Positions 17,601-27,409 of a DNA stretch of 64,000 nucleotides are shown here, piece after piece. This DNA is from Gemmobacter sp. Lineage in GTDB: Bacteria; Pseudomonadota; Alphaproteobacteria; Rhodobacterales; Rhodobacteraceae. How positions within the stretch are numbered: position 1 is the first letter of the stretch; the number at the start of each line of letters is the position of its first letter. The DNA is taken from positions 632,501 through 696,500 of the forward strand of contig NZ_JAUCBS010000013.1 in assembly GCF_034676705.1 (NCBI RefSeq), written 5' to 3'. The notes beneath the pieces are model-generated. The model saw only the letters and a list, made by a program, of their open reading frames with translations, made no database searches and was not told where the DNA came from. The position numbers were made by a program, and so were the translations under genes.

Positions 17601-19787
17601 ATGGCTGCTAAAGGATCAGGCAAGACGCCGCTGGTCGCGGTGCGGCGGGCTGGGCCCGCCCGCAAGGCGCCGCCGCGCGCACCCGCCCCGAAAAAGGCCC
17701 CCCGCCCGCCCCGGCGCGGCGGAATCGTCGGCTTTTTCGCCGGTATCGTGCGGTTCTTCTGGCGGATGATCTGGGGCGCGCTGTGGCGGGTCACCGCGGT
17801 TGTCGGGGTGGTGCTGTTTGCGGTCACCTGGTTTTTCCAGGCGCAACTGCCCGACCTTTCGGCCCTGCTGGACGGGCGCCAGCGCGGATCGGTGACGCTG
17901 CTTGACCATGAAGGCAATGTCTTCGCCTGGCGCGGCGAAACCTATGGCGGCCAGATTTCCGCCACCAACGTCTCCAAGCACCTGCGCAACGCGGTCGTCG
18001 CGACCGAGGACAAGCGGTTCTACGGCCATTTCGGCGTGTCGCCGCGCGGCATTGCCAGCGCCATCCGCATCAACCTGTCCGAAGGGCGCGGGCCGTTCCA
18101 GGGCAACGGCGGGTCCACCATTACCCAGCAGGTCGCCAAACTGCTGTGCCTAGGGGTCGACTACGACCCGACCCGCTGGAAGAACGAAGCGGAATACGAG
18201 GCGGACTGCCGCAAGGGCTCGCTGGTGCGCAAGCTCAAGGAAGTGCCCTATGCCATCGCGCTGGAGTGGAAATACTCCAAGGACGAGATCCTGACGATCT
18301 ATCTCAACCGTGCCTATCTGGGGGCGGGTGCCCGCGGGTTCGAGGCGGCGGCGCAGCGCTATTTCGGCAAATCCTCGCGCCAGGTCACCCCGGCCGAGTC
18401 GGCGATGCTGGCCGGGCTGCTGGTCGCGCCATCGTATTACGCCCCCACCAACAGCCTGAAACGGGCGCAGGACCGCGCGACGGTCATCATCGGGCTGATG
18501 CAGGACCAGGGCTACCTGACCAGGGCCGAGGCCGACGCGGCCCGCAAGACCCCCGCCACCCTGTCACCCGAGGCGACCCAGCGCGCCGGCGGGTTCTTTG
18601 CCGATTGGGTGGTGGACAGCGCCCCCAGCTATCTGTCGCGCGATACGACCGAGGATGTGATCATCCACACCACGCTGGACCAGCACCTGCAAAAGGCCGC
18701 CGAAAGCGCGGTGGCGGCGGTGTTCGAAACCAAGCTGAAGGCGGGATCCAAGGCACAGGCGGCGGTTGTGGTGATGTCCTCGGACGGGGCGGTGCGGGCC
18801 ATGGTCGGTGGGCGCAACATCGGCGCGCCGGGGTCGTTCAACCGCGCGACGATGGCACGGCGGCAGACCGGATCGTCGTTCAAGCCCTTTGTCTATGCGG
18901 CGGCGCTGGACATGGGCTATTCGCCGGCCGATTTCGTCGATGACAGCCCGCTGACCATTCGCGTGCCCGGATCCGGCCCCTGGACGCCGCAAAACTACAC
19001 CCGTGATTTCGACGGGCTGATGACGCTGACCCAGGCGCTGAAGGAATCGCGCAACATCCCCGCCGTGCGTGTGTCCGAGGCTGTGGGCCGCGATGCGGTG
19101 CGCCAGGTGGCCGAACACTTCGGCATCGTGTCCGATCTGGCGCAGGGGCCAGCGCTGGCGCTTGGCGTGTCCGAGGCGACGCTGGTCGAGATGACGGGCG
19201 CCTATGCCGGCATCCTGAACGGCGGGTCGGCGGTGAAGCCCTATGGCCTGATCGACCTGCGGTTGAAGGGCGACAAGTCGCCGCTGATCACCCAGGCGGG
19301 CGGTATCGGCGAACGGGTGATCCAGGAAGATGCGGCGCGCTACCTGACCTGGATGATGATGCAGGTGATCGACAATGGCACCGGCACCCGCGCCAAACTG
19401 CCGGGCCGCGAAGCAGCGGGCAAGACGGGCACCACCCAGGCCGCCCGCGATGCCTGGTTCGTGGGCTTTACGGCAGACTATGTTGCCGGGGTCTGGATGG
19501 GCTACGATGACAACACCCCGTTGTCGGGCGTGACCGGCGGGGGACTGCCGGCCGAGATCTGGAAGGAGGTCATGGTGCGCGTTCACGATGGGCTTCAGGC
19601 CCGCCCGCTGCCGGTCAAGGTGCCCGAACCGCGCCTGCCGCCGACCACGGCTGCCACCGCCTCGTCCGAGCCGGTGCCGCAGGGCGCGCAACCCCAGCCG
19701 CAACCGCAGCCCCGCGGGCGCGAGCCCGATCTGGCCGAAAAGATCATCAACGAGGTGCTGGGCACCTTCCTTGGTGGGCGCTGGTAG
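17601..19787 (+). CDS. Class A penicillin-binding protein (PBP1A family)
   Basis: 728-aa bifunctional peptidoglycan synthase. The first 40 residues are a Pro/Arg/Lys-rich cytoplasmic tail, then one transmembrane helix at about 62-80. The glycosyltransferase domain has the catalytic Glu in VVATEDKRFYGHFG (about residue 136) and GGSTITQQVAKLL. The transpeptidase has SSFK (Ser about 425), SRN (about 483) and KTGTT (about 608-612). The last 90 residues are Pro/Gln-rich and low complexity. ATG 17601 was chosen over 17553 because it gives the basic leader directly. It polymerises and crosslinks glycan strands at the inner membrane. Confidence 0.92.
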   Translation: MAAKGSGKTPLVAVRRAGPARKAPPRAPAPKKAPRPPRRGGIVGFFAGIVRFFWRMIWGALWRVTAVVGVVLFAVTWFFQAQLPDLSALLDGRQRGSVTLLDHEGNVFAWRGETYGGQISATNVSKHLRNAVVATEDKRFYGHFGVSPRGIASAIRINLSEGRGPFQGNGGSTITQQVAKLLCLGVDYDPTRWKNEAEYEADCRKGSLVRKLKEVPYAIALEWKYSKDEILTIYLNRAYLGAGARGFEAAAQRYFGKSSRQVTPAESAMLAGLLVAPSYYAPTNSLKRAQDRATVIIGLMQDQGYLTRAEADAARKTPATLSPEATQRAGGFFADWVVDSAPSYLSRDTTEDVIIHTTLDQHLQKAAESAVAAVFETKLKAGSKAQAAVVVMSSDGAVRAMVGGRNIGAPGSFNRATMARRQTGSSFKPFVYAAALDMGYSPADFVDDSPLTIRVPGSGPWTPQNYTRDFDGLMTLTQALKESRNIPAVRVSEAVGRDAVRQVAEHFGIVSDLAQGPALALGVSEATLVEMTGAYAGILNGGSAVKPYGLIDLRLKGDKSPLITQAGGIGERVIQEDAARYLTWMMMQVIDNGTGTRAKLPGREAAGKTGTTQAARDAWFVGFTADYVAGVWMGYDDNTPLSGVTGGGLPAEIWKEVMVRVHDGLQARPLPVKVPEPRLPPTTAATASSEPVPQGAQPQPQPQPRGREPDLAEKIINEVLGTFLGGRW

Positions 19788-19797
19788 CGTGGCGCAA

Positions 19798-19878
19798 GGG
19801 GGGCGCCGCCCCCCTGCCGGCGTCGCGCTGGTGGATGGGGTGTGCCTGCCCCCCGGGATATTTGTATCAGAGCGAAAG
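19798..19878 (-). repeat. Dispersed 3'-end repeat, copy 5 (type A)
   Basis: After the penicillin-binding protein stop the order is hairpin GGGGGGC (19798-19804)/GCCCCCC (19808-19814), then the conserved tail GGGATATTTGTATCAGAGCG (19855-19874). Both neighbours are on the plus strand, which makes the polarity unambiguous: stop, GC hairpin, tail, next gene (sdaA). Confidence 0.78.
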
Positions 19879-19951
19879 CAGCAGGATTTGGTTGGTCCCG
19901 GGGCGGCGGCGCAGGCCGGGCCAGCGGGCAGGCCGCAGCAGGGAGGGGACC

Positions 19952-21325
19952 ATGTTCCTGTCGGTGTTCGAGATTTTCAAGGTCGGGATCGGGCCGTCGT
20001 CCTCGCATACCATGGGGCCGATGGTGGCGGGCGCGCAGTTCCTGGACCGGCTGCGCGGCCTGCCGTTCCAGGCGCATGGCCTGCGCGCGGTGCTGCATGG
20101 CTCGCTGGCGTTTACCGGCATCGGCCATGCGACCGACCGGGCGACCATCCTGGGCCTGGCGGGCTTTCGCCCCGAAAGCTATGACCATGACCGGGCCGAG
20201 GCGGCGCTGGCCGCCATCCGGGCGACAGGGCGCATCGCGGTGGCGGGCCTGGGTGATCTTGCCTTCGATCCGGCGCGCGATCTGGTGTTCGACTATGGCC
20301 CCGCCTTGCCCGGCCATGCCAATGGCATGGTGCTGCGGGCGCTGGATCCCCAGGGCGACGTGATCTTCGAGGAAACCTATTATTCCATCGGCGGCGGCTT
20401 TGTGCTGACGGCGGCCGAGATGGCGCAATCCGCCGCCGCCCGCCCTGCCGCCCCCGTGCCATGGCCGTTCGAGACGGCGGCCCAGATGCTGGCCATGGCG
20501 CGCCGGTCGGGCCAGAGCATTGCCGCCATGAAACGCGCCAACGAATGCGCCACCCGCCCCGCGCCCGAGGTCGAGGCCGGTTTGCGCCAGTTGTGGCAGG
20601 TGATGGATGCCTGCATCGACCGTGGCATGCAGGTCGAAGGCATTCTGCCCGGCGGCCTGAAGGTGCGCCGCCGTGCGCGCGGCATCCATCAGGCGCTGTT
20701 GGCCGAACGCGGCCGCAACCTGACCGCGCCCCATGTCATCAACGACTGGATGAGCCTGTACGCCATGGCCGTGAACGAGGAGAACGCGGCCGGCGGGCAG
20801 GTGGTGACCGCCCCCACCAACGGCGCCGCCGGGGTGGTGCCCGCCGTAATCCGCTACTGGCTGGACCATGTGCCCGGCGCCTCGCACGACCGGGTGGGGG
20901 ACTTCCTGTTGACGGCGGCGGCCATCGGCGGGTTGTGCAAGCACAATGCCTCGATCAGCGGGGCGGAATGCGGCTGCCAGGCCGAGGTCGGCAGCGCCGC
21001 CGCCATGGCCGCCGCCGGGCTGTGCGCCGTGCTGGGCGGCACGCCCGAACAGGTGGAGAACGCCGCCGAGATCGCGCTGGAACATCACCTTGGCATGACC
21101 TGCGATCCGGTCAAGGGGCTGGTTCAGGTGCCATGCATCGAACGCAACGGGCTGGGCGCGATCAAGGCGGTCTCGGCCGCTTCGCTGGCCCTGCGCGGCG
21201 ATGGCCAGCATCTGGTCAGCCTGGATGCCTGTATCGAGACGATGCGCCAGACCGGCCGCGACATGCACGAGAAATACAAGGAAACCTCGTTGGGTGGCCT
21301 TGCCGTCAACGTGCCGAACTGCTGA
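19952..21325 (+). CDS. sdaA: L-serine dehydratase, single-chain iron-sulfur type
   Basis: 457-aa enzyme converting L-serine to pyruvate and ammonia with a [4Fe-4S] cluster. The N-terminus MFLSVFEIFKVGIGPSSSHT is the beta-domain signature. The alpha domain has EENAAGGQVVTAPTNGAAGV, and the cluster cysteines in SISGAECGCQAEVGSAAAMA and in GMTCDPVKGLVQVPCIERNG. The ATG at 19952 follows GGGAGGGG and matches the family start. Probably monocistronic, with a repeat element on each side. Confidence 0.93.
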   Translation: MFLSVFEIFKVGIGPSSSHTMGPMVAGAQFLDRLRGLPFQAHGLRAVLHGSLAFTGIGHATDRATILGLAGFRPESYDHDRAEAALAAIRATGRIAVAGLGDLAFDPARDLVFDYGPALPGHANGMVLRALDPQGDVIFEETYYSIGGGFVLTAAEMAQSAAARPAAPVPWPFETAAQMLAMARRSGQSIAAMKRANECATRPAPEVEAGLRQLWQVMDACIDRGMQVEGILPGGLKVRRRARGIHQALLAERGRNLTAPHVINDWMSLYAMAVNEENAAGGQVVTAPTNGAAGVVPAVIRYWLDHVPGASHDRVGDFLLTAAAIGGLCKHNASISGAECGCQAEVGSAAAMAAAGLCAVLGGTPEQVENAAEIALEHHLGMTCDPVKGLVQVPCIERNGLGAIKAVSAASLALRGDGQHLVSLDACIETMRQTGRDMHEKYKETSLGGLAVNVPNC

Positions 21326-21330
21326 TCCCC

Positions 21331-21407
21331 TCGCTCTGATCCAAATATCCTGCGGGGGGAATCGTCGCCGGGCCTGGCCGGCGACGATGGGGGGCGCAAG
21401 GCCCCCC
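21331..21407 (+). repeat. Dispersed 3'-end repeat, copy 6 (type A, two hairpins)
   Basis: TCGCTCTGATCCAAATATCC (21331-21350), then hairpin 1 with an 11-bp stem ATCGTCGCCGG (21361-21371)/CCGGCGACGAT (21378-21388), then hairpin 2 GGGGGGC (21389-21395)/GCCCCCC (21401-21407). It lies between the convergent sdaA and pyrophosphatase stops; polarity fits the minus-strand gene. Confidence 0.8.
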
Positions 21408-21415
21408 TGCGCGGA

Positions 21416-22336
21416 TCACAGCTTGAGCGCCGGGATGATCTGCTTCTTGCGGCTCATGATGCCCGGCAGCACGACGGTATCGCCCGCCACGGTGCAGCCA
21501 AAGCTGGCTTCGGCCAGTTGCTTGACCAGATCGTTCGGCACCAGCAGGGTGGCTTCCTCGCGCAGGATGTCGACCACGAACAGCAGCACCTGATCGGCGC
21601 CGTCTTCCTTGGCGACATCGACCATGCTGGCCATCAGGCTGTCCTTGCGGTCCAGCACGATCTTGGGCGCGGTGGTTTCCAGCACGCTGACGCGCAGTTC
21701 CTTGCCGGCGACGTTGTATTCCTTGCTGTCCATCCGCAGCAGCTCGGCATCCGAAAAGGCGGACACGTCCGACTTCGCCTCGAACATCGCGGTGGCCAGA
21801 TCGCCGATGGTCACGCCCAGGTCGGCGGCCAGTTTCTCCGCCACGGCGCGGTCATGCGGCGTGGTGGTGGGCGACCGGAATTCCAGCGTGTCGGACAGGA
21901 TGCACGACAGCATCGCGCCCTTGATGCCGCGCGGCGCGGCCGACAGCTTGTCGCCGATCAGGTCGTGCATGATGGTTGCGGTGCAGGCCAGCGGGCGGAT
22001 GGTGATGTCGATGGGGTTCTTGGTCTTCAGCCCGCCGACCAGCATGTGGTGGTCGATGATGCCCTGGATCTTCGCTTCGTTGATCGAAGGGGGCAGCTCG
22101 GCGGGGTTGTTGGTATCGACGATGACGACCTTGTCGTCGGCGGTCACGTCGGCGATGATCTCGGGCTTGGCCAGATCCCAGTGTTTCAGCACGAAGGCCG
22201 CTTCGGTGTTCGGCTCTCCCAGCAGCACGGGTTTGGCCGGGGTGCCCAGAACTTCGGACAGATACCAGGCCCAGATGATGGGCGAGCCGGTGGAATCGGT
22301 GTCGGGGGATTTGTGGCCGAAAACGAGCGTGGTCAT
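21416..22336 (-). CDS. ppaC: Manganese-dependent inorganic pyrophosphatase (family II)
   Basis: 306-aa DHH-superfamily phosphohydrolase splitting pyrophosphate in the cytosol. The N-terminal metal motif is GHKSPDTDSTGSP; later motifs are IVDTNNPAELPPS and the DHH in IQGIIDHHMLVGGLKT. The C-terminal DHHA2 domain ends VLPGIMSRKKQIIPAL, where SRKKQ is the substrate-binding signature. Length is typical of the family. No CBS insertion is present, so adenine-nucleotide regulation is not expected. Confidence 0.93.
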   Translation of the reverse strand: MTTLVFGHKSPDTDSTGSPIIWAWYLSEVLGTPAKPVLLGEPNTEAAFVLKHWDLAKPEIIADVTADDKVVIVDTNNPAELPPSINEAKIQGIIDHHMLVGGLKTKNPIDITIRPLACTATIMHDLIGDKLSAAPRGIKGAMLSCILSDTLEFRSPTTTPHDRAVAEKLAADLGVTIGDLATAMFEAKSDVSAFSDAELLRMDSKEYNVAGKELRVSVLETTAPKIVLDRKDSLMASMVDVAKEDGADQVLLFVVDILREEATLLVPNDLVKQLAEASFGCTVAGDTVVLPGIMSRKKQIIPALKL

Positions 22337-22426
22337 GGAAGCGCCTTGGCAAAGGTTGCAATCTGCGGCGCGTTATAGGCGGGGGCGGCGGGAATGTCAC
22401 CTTCCGCGACAGGGCGGCGGAGACTT

Positions 22427-22988
22427 TCAGCGCCGCAGCGACACCATGGAAGGGATCGTTGTCCCCTGTTGTCGGCCGCCAATGGGTATTTCGGAAAAGG
22501 CAAACCAGCAATGAAGGGAAGCGGCGCCTGTCACAGCGTGTTGGACACAAGGTCGTTCCCGCTTGGGGCTGTTATGACCCACCTCGGGCCGACACCCTGC
22601 CAGCGTCGGGCGCGTCTCCTGCACGTTGACCCGTTCATCGGTCACGTCGAGACAATAGACCAGATCGCGCATTCGTTTGGCCACCTCGCGAAACCGGCCT
22701 GTCGCCATCAATCGGGAGGTAACCGTAATCAACCGCGCCGACCACGTCCGACATCGGGCGAAGCGACCACTCCACATGGACGACCGTGCCGCGAAGTACT
22801 GGATCCGCATCGAGGATCTTTCGGAGCCAGGGAATCCGATGGGGCGCGAAGAAGGGGGGATCATCATTCATGATCGAGGGCATCTACCCCAGCCAGAACG
22901 TCCGCGAGGCAAGCTCCACCGTCTGCGCGGCCAGTGGACCGGCTGCCAGGAGCCCGATGATCAGCGCCAACGCGAATCGGCGCAACAC
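22427..22988 (-). pseudogene. Decayed gene for a small secreted protein, downstream of dnaA
   Basis: Reading from a GTG at 22986-22988, 36 bp after the dnaA stop, the frame encodes a clear signal peptide (LRRFALALIIGLLAAGPLAA, then QTVELASRTFWLG). It meets a TAG at 22884-22886, and resumes in the same frame (MPSIMNDDPPFFAPHRIPW to GAVDYGYLPIDGDRP). Near 22690-22700 a one-base shift moves the continuing sense into another frame: FREVAKRMRDLVYCLDVTDE and RVNVQETRPTL. The final part, to 22427, runs through a repeat copy and is unlikely to be original. The product is unrecognised. Two independent lesions argue for a pseudogene rather than an error. Confidence 0.5.
22484..22505 (-). repeat. Dispersed repeat, copy 7 (type B, degenerate)
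   Basis: GGGTATTTCGGAAAAGGCAAA is the reverse complement of the type B segment, here without a recognisable GC hairpin. Its polarity relative to the flanking minus-strand genes is opposite to the other copies. It lies inside the decayed region between dnaA and ppaC. Confidence 0.55.
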
Positions 22989-23024
22989 GGATGCTGCGCC
23001 GGTCGGATGGGCCCGGACGGGGGC

Positions 23025-24407
<1,383 letters not shown>

Positions 24408-24833
24408 CTGTCCCGTTCCGAACATTGTTGTTGTCGTTATCGTTGTCGCATCAGGGCAACCGTGTCCGGTGCCAGAATCGGCGGCCACATGCGACGACTG
24501 GGGACAGCAAGGCAACAAGCAACGAACGCCACGCAACGTCTGCCGGGGCAGTCGCAGCATGGCGCGCATGACAAGCGCATTACCAAACAAATGCAAAGGG
24601 TTGGCGGAAAGCTTCATCCCCTTGCGATTGTCATGTCCCCCCCCAGGAGACGATGTGAATCGCCCGGCCAAGCTATCAATCCCGGGGCGGCGGCTGCAAC
24701 CGAACTTCGCTGTTGACTCCTGCTTTGCCGGATCCGAATCCCGCAGCCTTTGCAGGACTGCCACAGTTGCGTGACAAATGCGAACGGGCGCCCCTGGGGG
24801 CGCCCGCTGCAAGTGCCTGCGATGGCAGGAAAA
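24408..24833. other. 426-bp gap between dnaA and rpsT
   Basis: No gene is seen. The rpsT side carries a terminator-like hairpin (24785-24806). The dnaA side has a GTTGTCGTT-rich stretch (about 24425-24450) that could be part of the dnaA leader. No TTATCCACA-type DnaA boxes and no AT-rich unwinding segment were found, so an origin here is not supported. A promoter for dnaA must lie in this stretch but none could be pinned down. Confidence 0.5.
24785..24806 (-). terminator. Intrinsic-type terminator of rpsT
   Basis: CGGGCGCCCC (24785-24794), TG, GGGGCGCCCG (24797-24806): a perfect 10-bp inverted repeat 28 bp past the rpsT stop, followed on the minus strand by TTCGCATTTGTC. The T-tract is weak but the stem is very strong. 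Confidence 0.7.
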
Positions 24834-25109
24834 TCAGGCCGTGGCGGTGCCGACGGCTTTCACGCGGGCCGCAAGGCGCGACATTTTGCGCGACGCGGTG
24901 TTCTTGTGCATGACGCCCTTGGTCACGCCACGCATCAGTTCCGGCTGGACAGCCAGCAGTGCCGCCTTGGCCGCATCGGCATTGCCCGAGGCGATCGCTT
25001 CTTCGACCTTGCGCAGGTAGGTGCGGATGCGCGAGCGGCGCGCCTTGTTGACCGCATAGCGGGCTTCGGACTGGCGGGCGCGTTTTTCGGACTGGGTGGT
25101 GTTGGCCAT
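24834..25109 (-). CDS. rpsT: 30S ribosomal protein S20
   Basis: 91 aa, very basic, starting MANTTQSEKRARQSEARYAV and containing NKARRSRIRTYLRKVEEAI and KGVMHKNTASRKMSRLAARV, the S20 helical-bundle signature that binds 16S rRNA in the small subunit. Length is right for alphaproteobacteria. Its position next to dnaA is the arrangement I expect in Rhodobacterales. The promoter should lie in 25110-25264, where no gene is seen. Confidence 0.95.
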   Translation of the reverse strand: MANTTQSEKRARQSEARYAVNKARRSRIRTYLRKVEEAIASGNADAAKAALLAVQPELMRGVTKGVMHKNTASRKMSRLAARVKAVGTATA

Positions 25110-25264
25110 GGGCGTTTCGATCTTTCAGGTCTGTTGCGTTACGATTGCGCACAAGACCGAAGGCCCGGTCCTAGATGACCGGATCGATTCTTGCCTAAGC
25201 GGGCCCACGCGCATGTAAGGGCGGCGCATACACCATTGCGGCGAGGATGGGAAGGGGGTGTTAC

Positions 25265-26482
25265 CTATTCACTGCAGGCATAGACCGCACCGCCTACCGC
25301 GACGATCGAGACGGCCGCCGCACCGACAACCACTGGCGCCGACAGGATGCCCATGACCGTGGTGCCCAGAGTTCCCAAGGTGCCCGCGATGTAGCCGCTA
25401 CTTCCGGTGAGGATCCAGGCCCCGGAGCTATGGGAAACAACGGTAGTACCCGTGACCACGGCGGTTCCGGCTACACCGCTGACGGTGCCGGCGCCGAATC
25501 CTGCGATGGTTAGGGCGGCGTCCTTCGAATCGTTCACCTTCTGGCAAAAACTCTTGCCCTGCTTTGAACAGATCCGATATGCGTTTTGCGCGCCTCTCTG
25601 GAACCCTGCAATGACATCCTTTTCTTTGTCATGGACAAGGCAAAACATCTTGCGCTGTTCGATGGTCATGTCCGGCGTCAAGTAGGCCAACGATACATAA
25701 CTTGGGCAGTTGCCGCGACCTTTGGGCCCCAGCGCTATTTCTCGGAGCGTGGTCTGCTCGCTGTCAAAATCTTCATCATAGGTATAAGAAATTCGTTTTT
25801 GTGCCCTGAATGGCCCATTTATCTCCAGCGTGCACATTTCTGTAGGGATCGAGACCGTGGAAGGATCAAACCCATGGGTTTTCCCCACGAATCCCAGTGC
25901 GGCGTCCAATGCTGGCCCGAACGCGCGAAAGTCGACGTCGAAATCTCCGATCAAGTGAAAACTGTCAGGGGTCGACTGGCTATCGAACACTGAAACCCGG
26001 GCGCTTTTCGCTGCCAACAGGATTTCAAGGTCCGATTGCGCCACTTCGGGGCCTCGGTAGCAGTCGGCCGCATCGGTCAACCTGCACCAGAACCCATCGA
26101 ACGGCACGCCATCGATTTCGGTGATGGCGACGGAGTAAGTGTTGTGGTGTTCGGAAGAGAACAGCGGCAGGGCACTTATCCACGCTCGAGGCACCACATC
26201 GACATCTGCCTTCGACGGGGTGATGCTGTCATATGGCGCAACCGCCAGTTCGAATTTCAGGCCAGCATCCAGATCTTCGAGCAGAATGGCCGCCTCGCAA
26301 CTATCCTCTGCATTCTTGTCTTTGAGGCATTGTGCGGCCCAAGAGCCGAAATCTTCGAGAAGATAGTATTCCCCGTCACCAACGACATTGCGCGTCTTGG
26401 GAAAGGTTACTTCGGCATTGCCGAGTTGTGCCGCCAGCAGAATGACAGAACCTGCCAGAAGGGATATCAGACGCTGCGACAT
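25265..26482 (-). CDS. Secreted protein with an IalB-like N-terminal half, lower GC than neighbours
   Basis: 405 aa, no confident family. Residues 1-23 are a signal peptide (MSQRLISLLAGSVILLAAQL, then GNA). Residues about 30-165 (YYLLEDFGSWAAQCLKD, EDSCEAAILLED, FDGFWCRLTDAADC) have the cysteine and FGxW pattern of the invasion-associated locus B family, a tentative match. A middle Cys-containing part (MFCLVHDKEKDVIAGF, RICSKQGKSFC) follows. The last 75 residues are Gly/Ala/Val/Thr-rich and hydrophobic, possibly membrane-inserting. Start: AGGAG precedes ATG 26482. Codon use is visibly less GC-rich than the flanking genes, suggesting transfer into the rpsT-enoyl-CoA hydratase interval. Confidence 0.75.
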   Translation of the reverse strand: MSQRLISLLAGSVILLAAQLGNAEVTFPKTRNVVGDGEYYLLEDFGSWAAQCLKDKNAEDSCEAAILLEDLDAGLKFELAVAPYDSITPSKADVDVVPRAWISALPLFSSEHHNTYSVAITEIDGVPFDGFWCRLTDAADCYRGPEVAQSDLEILLAAKSARVSVFDSQSTPDSFHLIGDFDVDFRAFGPALDAALGFVGKTHGFDPSTVSIPTEMCTLEINGPFRAQKRISYTYDEDFDSEQTTLREIALGPKGRGNCPSYVSLAYLTPDMTIEQRKMFCLVHDKEKDVIAGFQRGAQNAYRICSKQGKSFCQKVNDSKDAALTIAGFGAGTVSGVAGTAVVTGTTVVSHSSGAWILTGSSGYIAGTLGTLGTTVMGILSAPVVVGAAAVSIVAVGGAVYACSE

Positions 26483-26504
26483 ATCCTGCTCCTTTCGAGC
26501 AAAT

Positions 26505-26545
26505 GGGCATAGGCGTGGCTTGCTTGTCAAGCCACGCCTATGCCC
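26505..26545. terminator. Perfect 18-bp stem-loop downstream of the enoyl-CoA hydratase
   Basis: GGGCATAGGCGTGGCTTG (26505-26522), loop CTTGT, and its exact complement (26528-26545). It lies after the stop of the minus-strand enoyl-CoA hydratase and 23 bp before the start of the secreted-protein gene. It may be the hydratase terminator or an attenuator for the next gene; no T-run follows. A perfect 18-bp arm is longer than other terminators in the window and may mark an insertion boundary. Confidence 0.55.
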
Positions 26546-26572
26546 GAGTCGGGATTGCCGGGAAAACCGGTG

Positions 26573-27349
26573 TTACTTGTCGCGGAACTGCGCGGTGCGC
26601 TTTTCCATGAAGGCGGCCATGCCTTCCTTCTGGTCCTCGCTGGCGAACAGCGAATGGAACACCCGGCGTTCGAACAGGATGCCTTCGCGCAGCGTGGTTT
26701 CATAGCTGCGGTTGACCGATTCCTTGACCACCATCACCGCGATCTGCGATTTCTCGGCGATCTTGCGGGCGGCGGTCATGGTTTCCTTCATCAGATCCTT
26801 CAGCGGCACCACGCGCGACACCAGGCCCGAGCGTTCCGCCTCGGCCGCATCCATGAAGCGGCCGGTCAGGTGCATGTCCATTGCCTTGGACTTGCCGACA
26901 AAGCGGGTCAGCCGCTGGGTGCCGCCGATGCCGGCCACCACGCCCAGGTTGATTTCCGGCTGGCCGAATTTGGCATTGTCGGCGCAGATGATGAAATCGC
27001 ACATCATCGCCAGTTCGCAGCCACCGCCCAAGGCATAGCCGGCCACGGCGGCCACGATGGGCTTGCGCACGCGCAGCATGGCTTCGGTTTCCGGCGTGAA
27101 GAAATCCTGCGTGAACATCTCGACAAAGGATTTTTCCGACATTTCCTTGATGTCGGCTCCGGCGGCAAAGGCCTTGTCCGATCCCGTCAGAACGATGCAG
27201 CGCACCTTGTCGTTGGCATCCAGCGCCCCCAGCGCCTCGGCCAGTTCGCCCAGCAGCTTGCCGTTCAGCGCGTTCAGCGCCTCGGGCCGGTTCAGCCGCA
27301 CGACGGCGACGTAATCCTCGATCTCGACGATGATCGTCTCGTAGGCCAT
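26573..27349 (-). CDS. Enoyl-CoA hydratase
   Basis: 258-aa crotonase with all classical features: AFAAGADIKEMSEKSFVEMF, VAGYALGGGCELAMMCDFII and GQPEINLGVVAGIGGTQRLT, where Glu residues in GGGCELAM and QPEINLG correspond to the two catalytic glutamates. It hydrates 2-trans-enoyl-CoA in beta-oxidation. It precedes rpsT/dnaA in the gene block and follows mutM on the same strand with a 60-bp gap. The start MAYETIIVEIEDYVAVVRLN is the family start. Confidence 0.92.
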   Translation of the reverse strand: MAYETIIVEIEDYVAVVRLNRPEALNALNGKLLGELAEALGALDANDKVRCIVLTGSDKAFAAGADIKEMSEKSFVEMFTQDFFTPETEAMLRVRKPIVAAVAGYALGGGCELAMMCDFIICADNAKFGQPEINLGVVAGIGGTQRLTRFVGKSKAMDMHLTGRFMDAAEAERSGLVSRVVPLKDLMKETMTAARKIAEKSQIAVMVVKESVNRSYETTLREGILFERRVFHSLFASEDQKEGMAAFMEKRTAQFRDK

Positions 27350-27409
27350 GACGTGTTCCCCAGTCGTTTTTCTGCCCGGAGTCCTAGCAGGACCGGGGCG
27401 GGGATCAAG

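Noticed and set aside
24408..24833. Replication origin next to dnaA
   Set aside because: No cluster of TTATCCACA-like boxes and no AT-rich unwinding stretch were seen; the only good box-like sequence (TTATCCACG, 26176) is inside a gene.
26176..26184. Isolated DnaA-box-like TTATCCACG
   Set aside because: Single copy within the coding sequence of the secreted protein, no neighbouring boxes.
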